64,000 nucleotides of DNA, taken from contig SUYV01000004.1 of NCBI GenBank assembly GCA_015060255.1, positions 1-64,000 of the forward strand, in the 5' to 3' direction. This document shows, piece after piece, positions 59,253 to 64,000 of the stretch (positions are counted from its first letter, which is position 1; every line of letters begins with the position of its first letter). This stretch comes from Bacteroidales bacterium. Its GTDB lineage: Bacteria > Bacteroidota > Bacteroidia > Bacteroidales > UBA932. Both the position numbers and the translations under genes were made by a program. Under the pieces are notes generated by a model. It ran no database searches, was not told the origin of the DNA, and saw nothing but the letters and a program-made list of their open reading frames with translations.

Positions 59253-61898
59253 TTAGTTATTTTTCAACGCATTAAGTGACGCAGTGATACTTTCTATCTT
59301 TGAAAGCGAATCTGCCTCTTTTTTACGTTCGACAGCAACCACAGCCTCCGGTGCGTTGGCTACAAAGCGCTCATTCGAAAGCTTTTTGCGCACGCTGTCA
59401 AGGAATTTCTGCTGGTATGCGAGCTCTGCTTCGAGCTTTGCAATCTCCTCTTCCACGTTGATAAGTCCGGTGAGTGGAACGAACATTTCAACCGTCCTTA
59501 CCATGAATCTCTGAGCCGCTGACATGTCTCCTTCCGCCTGTCCTACGGTAACGTTGGCAAGCTTCATCACTACAGGGAGAACCTCTGCAGGGAAATCACC
59601 CTTGATCTTGAGGTCGAGAGCCTCCCTTGGTGAAAGGTTCTTGCTCTGGCGGATGTTACGTACGCCGGCAACTGCCTCGCACGCCATCTCGAATGCGGAG
59701 ATGAACTCTGCATCATAAGGCTTTGCCTGTGGATAACGCTGATTCATGATGGTCTCACCTGGCTGGCGTTCCGCCATGTTCTGCCAGAGTTCCTCGGTGA
59801 TGAACGGCATGATAGGATGGATCATCTTCAGAAGAGCATCGAAGAATCCTATGGTTGAGTCATATGTAGCCTTATCTATACCTGCACCATACGCTGGCTT
59901 CACAGCCTCAAGGTACCATGCGCAGAAATCATCCCAGAAGAACTTGTAGATGGCCATCAGCGCATCTGAAATACGGAACTTGGAGAAATGGTCCTCTACT
60001 GTCTCGACTACCTGGCTGAGCTTGTTCTCAAACCACTTCACCGCAACTGCAGAGGCCTCAGGCTGCTGAGCTGACGCATCGACGGTCCATCCTGTAACGA
60101 GGCGGAACGCATTCCAGACCTTGTTGTTGAAGTTTCTACCCTGCTCTATCTGCGATTCATCATAGAGGATATCGTTTCCTGCCGAACTGCAGAGGAGCAT
60201 ACCGAGACGCACGGCATCTGCACCGTACTTCTCGATCAGATCGAGAGGGTCCGGTGAGTTTCCGAGAGTCTTCGACATCTTGCGGCCGAGCTTATCACGC
60301 ACGATACCGGTAAGGTATACATTGCGGAACGGTACGTCATTCATGAACTCGTTTCCTGCCATGATCATACGGGCCACCCAGAAGAAAAGGATGTCCGGAC
60401 CAGTCACAAGGTCGTTTGTAGGATAATAGTATGCAAGGTCCTTGTTCGGCTCTGCCTCAGGATGTCCGGCCTTGTTGGTATCGAACACCGAAATAGGCCA
60501 CAGCCATGATGAGAACCATGTGTCAAGAACGTCCTCATCCTGATGCAGGTCTGCAGCTGTGAGCGCCGGATCGATCTTCTGAGCGGCCTCAAGAGCCTTC
60601 TCGGAAGTCTCTGCAACAACTACCTGTCCGTCAGGAAGATAGTATGCAGGGATACGCTGGCCCCACCAGAGCTGACGCGAGATGCACCAGTCGCGTACAT
60701 TCTCCATCCAGTGACGGTATGTATTGCGGTATTTGTCCGGAATCAGCTTTACATTTCCGCTCTCGACAGACTCGAGTGCATCCTTTGCAAGTGCCTCCAT
60801 CTTGAGGAACCACTGCATCGAGAGCCTTGGCTCGATGACTGCGTTTGTCCTCTCCGAATATCCTACAGGAGATGTGTAGTCTTCCATCTTCTCGAGATTT
60901 CCAGCCTCCTGGAGCATTGCAACAATCTTCTTTCTTGCGTCGAAGCGGTCCTCGCCAACGAGGATCTGAGCCTTCTCGTTGAGACGGCCGTGATCGTCTA
61001 TGATGTCAAGAACCGGAAGGTTGTGACGCATTCCGATCTCATAGTCATTTACATCGTGAGCAGGGGTCACCTTGAGGCATCCTGTACCGAAATCCATAGC
61101 CACATAGCTATCCTCGATGATAGGAATCTCCTTGTTTATCAATGGGATAAGGACCTTCTTGCCCTTGAGCCAGTGATAACGCTCATCTGCAGGGTTCACG
61201 CACACAGCGGCATCCGCCATGATTGTCTCAGGGCGGGTTGTTGCGATTATGATATACTTATCTGTAGGATTTCCGTTTCCGTCAGAGATGAAATATCTCA
61301 TATGGTAGAACTTGCTGACAGTATCCTTGTGGATCACTTCCTCGTCACTTACCGCTGTGAGTCCCACAGGGTCCCAGTTCACCATACGCACGCCTCTATA
61401 GATGTATCCTTTATTATAGAAGTATACGAATGTGCTGATCACAGCCTCGCTGAGCTCTGGATCCATAGTGAACTTAGTCCTGTCCCAGTCGCATGACGCG
61501 CCGAGCTTGCGGAGCTGGCTGAGGATAATGCCTCCGTGCTTCTCCTTCCACTCCCATGCATGCTCAAGGAACTGCTCACGGGTGAGATCTTCCTTCCTGA
61601 TACCCTCGGCTGCAAGCTTCTGGACCACCTTGTTCTCGGTAGCGATGGAAGCATGGTCAGTACCGGGTACCCAGCAAGCATTCTTGCCGTCCATCCTTGC
61701 CTTGCGGACGAGCACATCGTTCAATGTATTGTTGAGCACGTGACCCATATGAAGGATTCCTGTCACATTTGGTGGAGGGATCACGATTGTATAAGGTTCT
61801 CTTTCGTCCGGTTCTGAATGAAAGAACTTGTTTTCAAGCCAATAGGCGTACCATTTATCCTCCGTCAAGGCAGGATCATACTTTGCTGGAAGTTCCAT
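59253..61898 (-). CDS. valS: Valyl-tRNA synthetase
   Basis: This 881-residue class I synthetase has the HIGH motif as [17 protein letters not shown], the editing domain ([18 protein letters not shown]), the KMSKS motif as [15 protein letters not shown], an anticodon-binding helical domain and a C-terminal coiled-coil arm ([32 protein letters not shown]). It charges tRNA-Val. It is the first gene of an eight-gene minus-strand operon down to the M19 peptidase. No T-box is visible in the 70-base leader. Confidence 0.96.
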   Translation of the reverse strand: MELPAKYDPALTEDKWYAYWLENKFFHSEPDEREPYTIVIPPPNVTGILHMGHVLNNTLNDVLVRKARMDGKNACWVPGTDHASIATENKVVQKLAAEGIRKEDLTREQFLEHAWEWKEKHGGIILSQLRKLGASCDWDRTKFTMDPELSEAVISTFVYFYNKGYIYRGVRMVNWDPVGLTAVSDEEVIHKDTVSKFYHMRYFISDGNGNPTDKYIIIATTRPETIMADAAVCVNPADERYHWLKGKKVLIPLINKEIPIIEDSYVAMDFGTGCLKVTPAHDVNDYEIGMRHNLPVLDIIDDHGRLNEKAQILVGEDRFDARKKIVAMLQEAGNLEKMEDYTSPVGYSERTNAVIEPRLSMQWFLKMEALAKDALESVESGNVKLIPDKYRNTYRHWMENVRDWCISRQLWWGQRIPAYYLPDGQVVVAETSEKALEAAQKIDPALTAADLHQDEDVLDTWFSSWLWPISVFDTNKAGHPEAEPNKDLAYYYPTNDLVTGPDILFFWVARMIMAGNEFMNDVPFRNVYLTGIVRDKLGRKMSKTLGNSPDPLDLIEKYGADAVRLGMLLCSSAGNDILYDESQIEQGRNFNNKVWNAFRLVTGWTVDASAQQPEASAVAVKWFENKLSQVVETVEDHFSKFRISDALMAIYKFFWDDFCAWYLEAVKPAYGAGIDKATYDSTIGFFDALLKMIHPIMPFITEELWQNMAERQPGETIMNQRYPQAKPYDAEFISAFEMACEAVAGVRNIRQSKNLSPREALDLKIKGDFPAEVLPVVMKLANVTVGQAEGDMSAAQRFMVRTVEMFVPLTGLINVEEEIAKLEAELAYQQKFLDSVRKKLSNERFVANAPEAVVAVERKKEADSLSKIESITASLNALKNN

Positions 61899-61968
61899 AT
61901 ATTGATTTACAATTAATTATTAATCATATCATTAGATCATATACTCATATAATGAGCGCATAATCACG

Positions 61969-61997
61969 CAAAGATACTAAAAAAATCACTAACTTTG
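61969..61997. promoter_or_regulatory. Divergent promoters for valS and the DUF3467 gene
   Basis: CAAAGATA at 61969-61976 reads TATCTTTG on the minus strand for valS. TAACTTTG at 61990-61997 faces the DUF3467 gene. The two boxes are 13 bp apart, so the promoters overlap back to back. Confidence 0.55.
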
Positions 61998-62058
61998 CAC
62001 AATTCCGGAACCTATGGTAAAGGAAACTTTAAGGTCAATAACAGAAAAAGATAGATTT

Positions 62059-62367
62059 ATGGCAAACGAAAAGGATTTCAGCATCGAGCTGAAGCAGGAT
62101 GTAGCTAAGGGCTCATACTCAAACCTTGCAATCATCACCCACTCACGCAGCGAATTCATCCTCGACTTCGCATCAATGCTTCCAGGACTTCCAAAGCCTG
62201 AGGTCCACAACAGGATCATCATGAATCCGGAGCACGCAAAGAGGCTCTACCTCGCACTTCAGGACAACATCAACAAATACGAAAGCCAGCATGGCCCGAT
62301 AGCTCTCGGAACCGAGCCGAAGCCGACTTTCCCTATGGGAGGCATCGGTGGAGGTGCCAAGTCATAA
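62059..62367 (+). CDS. DUF3467 family protein
   Basis: This 102-residue cytoplasmic protein matches DUF3467: SIELKQDVAKGSYSNLAIITHSRSEFILDFASMLPG, then NPEHAKRLYLALQDNINKYE. The ATG at 62059 (MANEKDF) is chosen because it matches the family's usual start and lies about 60 bp after the promoter box; the track start at 62014 adds a 15-residue extension. The function of the family is unknown. It is followed at 6 bp by the KdsC-like gene. Confidence 0.85.
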   Translation: MANEKDFSIELKQDVAKGSYSNLAIITHSRSEFILDFASMLPGLPKPEVHNRIIMNPEHAKRLYLALQDNINKYESQHGPIALGTEPKPTFPMGGIGGGAKS

Positions 62368-62373
62368 GTCATT

Positions 62374-62901
62374 ATGGAAGAAAGGCTTAAGAAAATAAAA
62401 GCATTCGTCTTTGATGTAGACGGAGTGTTCACAGACGGCGGCATTCTTGCTACCGCCGACGGCGACCTTTTCCGCGTCTTCGACTCCAAGGATTCATTCG
62501 GATTAAGAATGGCCTACATGAAGGGCTACCCTGTCGGAGTAATCACGGGAGGCGTGTCTGAAAGCATCAGAAAGAGATTTCGCACCTGCGCCGTCCCAGA
62601 GGAGAACATCTACCTCGGAAGCAGGGCCAAGATCGAGGACTTCGAACATTTCTGCAACAAATACTCCCTTAAAGCCGATGAAGTGATGTACTTTGGAGAC
62701 GACCTCCCGGACATTCCGGTAATGGTAGCATGCGGCTGCGGCGTATGCCCATGCGATGCAGTCGAAGAAGTCAAGGCCATCGCAGACTACATCAGCCCAC
62801 GCCCGGGCGGAAAGGGATTTGTCAGAGAAGCGCTCGAGATGGTCATGAAACTCCAGGGCAAATGGGAGCTTGACGTAGAAGATTACAAGAGGAAATTCTA
62901 A
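62374..62901 (+). CDS. kdsC: KdsC-type HAD phosphatase (3-deoxy-D-manno-octulosonate 8-phosphate phosphatase)
   Basis: This 175-residue HAD-superfamily protein lacks a cap domain, as KdsC does. Motifs: FDVDGVFTDGG (nucleophile and acid Asp), VITGG, and YFGDDLPDIPVM for Mg2+ binding. The late SPRPGGKGFVREALEMVM matches the KdsC C-terminal loop. It dephosphorylates KDO-8-P for lipopolysaccharide core synthesis. Other YrbI-type phosphatases of sugar acids are possible. No other kds gene is in the window. Confidence 0.85.
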   Translation: MEERLKKIKAFVFDVDGVFTDGGILATADGDLFRVFDSKDSFGLRMAYMKGYPVGVITGGVSESIRKRFRTCAVPEENIYLGSRAKIEDFEHFCNKYSLKADEVMYFGDDLPDIPVMVACGCGVCPCDAVEEVKAIADYISPRPGGKGFVREALEMVMKLQGKWELDVEDYKRKF

Positions 62902-62976
62902 TAATTTCACCACACCTCCGAGGAGATTCACCACAGATTCACGTTATTTACAACGAATCGGAGCATTTTACGGCAT

Positions 62977-63007
62977 TGCCGTCTGCTGATTGCAGACGGC
63001 ATTTTTA
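62977..63007 (+). terminator. Rho-independent terminator after kdsC
   Basis: TGCCGTCTGC and GCAGACGGCA form a perfect 10-bp stem around TGATT, followed by TTTTTATT. Confidence 0.88.
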
Positions 63008-63013
63008 TTGAAA

Positions 63014-63021
63014 TATCTTTG
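63014..63021 (+). promoter_or_regulatory. Minus-7 box for the SDR gene
   Basis: TATCTTTG lies 26 bp before the ATG at 63047, directly after the kdsC terminator. Confidence 0.5.
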
Positions 63022-63046
63022 TTGCCGCAAAAATTGAAAAGTGGTT

Positions 63047-63883
63047 ATGAAATTTGAGAACGCAAACGTGCTGATTACCGGAGGAGCTTCCGGAATCGGC
63101 AAGATCATGGGCCGCATGGCTCTGGAAAAAGGAGCTAAATGCTTCATCATATGGGACATCAACCTTGTCGGCATCGAAGCGACCCGCAAGGAACTCAGCA
63201 AATATGGCAAAGTCAAAGGTTATGTGGTGGACGTATCGAACAATGAGATTGTAAACGTCGCGTATAGGAAGACTGTCGAAGACTGCGGCGAGATCGACAT
63301 ACTCATAAACTGCGCAGGCATCATAACAAGCAACAAGACATTCGACCAACAGACTCCGGAGGAGATCGTCAAGACAATGAGCATCAATACGATAGCTCCT
63401 ATGTTCGTTGCTCGCGCGATGCTTCCGGACATGCTGAAACGCAACAGAGGGCATGTATGCACGATAGCGTCAGCGGGCGGAATGATTTCGAATCCGAAGA
63501 TGTCCGTGTACGCCGCCAGCAAATGGGGCGTGATCGGATGGTCCGATTCCGTAAGAATCGAACTTCAGGAGATGAAGAGCGACGTACATTTCACGACAGT
63601 GGCTCCTTATTATATAAACACCGGCATGTTCGACGGAGTGAAATCACGGATCATCCCAATACTCAAACCGGAGTACGTCGCAAAAAGAGTCATCAGAGCC
63701 ATAGAAAGGAACAAGGCATTCAGAGGCATTCCTTTCGGATTCCATTTCATAAGATTCTGGCAGGCCATCCTCCCTACCCGCGTATTTGATTTCTTCTTCG
63801 GTCAGGTTTTCGGAATCTATCATACAATGGACCAGTTTACCGGAAGAAAAAGAGTAAAAGAATCACTAGGAAAGGCATCTTAA
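63047..63883 (+). CDS. Short-chain dehydrogenase/reductase (lipid/retinol-type SDR)
   Basis: This is a 278-residue protein; the ATG at 63047 is preferred to the GTG at 63041. The classical SDR motifs are present: TGGASGIG (cofactor), INCAG, the catalytic Ser in IASAGG and YAASK (Tyr, Lys). The hydrophobic, aromatic C-terminus (FRGIPFGFHFIRFWQAILP, FDFFFGQVFGIY) resembles SDRs acting on lipid or retinoid substrates. An SDR is one of the enzymes assigned to sulfonolipid synthesis in Bacteroidota, so a 3-ketolipid reductase role is possible but not shown. Confidence 0.85.
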   Translation: MKFENANVLITGGASGIGKIMGRMALEKGAKCFIIWDINLVGIEATRKELSKYGKVKGYVVDVSNNEIVNVAYRKTVEDCGEIDILINCAGIITSNKTFDQQTPEEIVKTMSINTIAPMFVARAMLPDMLKRNRGHVCTIASAGGMISNPKMSVYAASKWGVIGWSDSVRIELQEMKSDVHFTTVAPYYINTGMFDGVKSRIIPILKPEYVAKRVIRAIERNKAFRGIPFGFHFIRFWQAILPTRVFDFFFGQVFGIYHTMDQFTGRKRVKESLGKAS

Positions 63884-63895
63884 GAATAATTATTG

Positions 63896-63903
63896 TATTT
63901 TTG
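63896..63903 (+). promoter_or_regulatory. Possible minus-7 box for the last gene
   Basis: TATTTTTG matches TAnnTTTG, 23 bp before the ATG at 63927. Confidence 0.4.
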
Positions 63904-63926
63904 AAGCTGTTAAACAAAGTTACAAG

Positions 63927-64000
63927 ATGGAAAACACTTCTACAGAAAGGATTGTCAGCATAGCCGCAGCACAGAAGGAGTATTTCAACACCGGCGCGAC
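63927..64000 (+). CDS. N-terminal fragment of a probable aldehyde dehydrogenase (runs off the window)
   Basis: Only 24 full codons are visible: MENTSTERIVSIAAAQKEYF and then NTGA. The AAQKEYFNTGAT stretch matches the opening of NAD(P)-dependent aldehyde dehydrogenases of the class 3/fatty aldehyde type, where it precedes the first helix. The catalytic part is outside the window, so the call is tentative. Its place next to a lipid-type SDR would suit fatty aldehyde oxidation. Confidence 0.55.
   Translation, partial: MENTSTERIVSIAAAQKEYFNTGA

Noticed and set aside
60543-61496. 317-residue plus-strand ORF antisense to valS
   Set aside because: valS is certain on the other strand; the ORF has Cys/His/Leu-rich shadow composition and no start signals.
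1-64000. CRISPR arrays, insertion sequences, phage genes or integrases
   Set aside because: No regularly spaced repeats, transposase or integrase motifs were seen on either strand.

Overview
The window reads as a chromosomal segment of a carbohydrate-degrading, probably anaerobic member of the Bacteroidota (order Bacteroidales). Evidence: many TAnnTTTG minus-7 promoter boxes, a TonB receptor paired with a DUF4249 lipoprotein, a lipidated TamA-like protein (TamL type), DUF5723 and DUF2807 proteins, the short form of arginine decarboxylase, and the oxygen-sensitive class III ribonucleotide reductase. Genus cannot be fixed from sequence alone. A cysteate synthase homologue would fit sulfonolipid makers such as Alistipes-like Rikenellaceae. 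I see no rRNA, tRNA, CRISPR array, transposase, integrase or phage gene.

Region 1 (1-13031) is a xylan/arabinoxylan locus. It holds the C-terminal tail of a CBM6-like protein, a lipoprotein fusing GH43 and GH8, a secreted unknown protein and a second GH43. A TonB receptor with two partner lipoproteins (one DUF4249) replaces the usual SusC/SusD pair. On the opposite strand are a CE4 deacetylase, a GH51 arabinofuranosidase and a secreted alpha/beta hydrolase. Together they would strip acetyl and arabinose groups and trim xylo-oligosaccharides from both ends.

Region 2 (13108-31860) is mostly core metabolism and envelope: a NifX-like protein, a lipoprotein GH13 and a cytoplasmic GH13, an O-acetyltransferase, a threonine aldolase-like enzyme, nrdD-nrdG, a SpoU methyltransferase with speA, TamL, rarA with a GNAT-like gene, and several outer-membrane or unknown proteins.

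Region 3 (31953-39033) holds two paralogous CaCA-family Na+/Ca2+ exchangers flanking a Na/Pi cotransporter, rlmD and an NfeD protease.

Region 4 (39045-45345) is the most interesting part. It is a tight run of five heterodisulfide-reductase-like genes in the order C-B-A-C-(membrane subunit fused to HdrD), followed 11 bp later by a PLP enzyme that resembles archaeal cysteate synthase rather than ordinary threonine synthase. Cysteate synthase consumes sulfite. Hdr-like complexes in sulfur oxidisers (sHdr) have a similar gene order and are tied to sulfite formation. The inferred system is a membrane-linked Hdr-like complex coupled to cysteate (sulfonolipid head group) supply.

Region 5 (45348-64000) contains mscS, a PlsC/PlsB-like acyltransferase, queA, an AT-rich 506-bp gap before an XRE regulator, pyrD-cinA, an EamA transporter, and a long minus-strand operon (valS, thioesterase, tatA, tatC, ABC-F, rlmB, DUF2807, M19 dipeptidase). 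It ends with DUF3467, a KdsC-like phosphatase, an SDR and the start of an aldehyde dehydrogenase.
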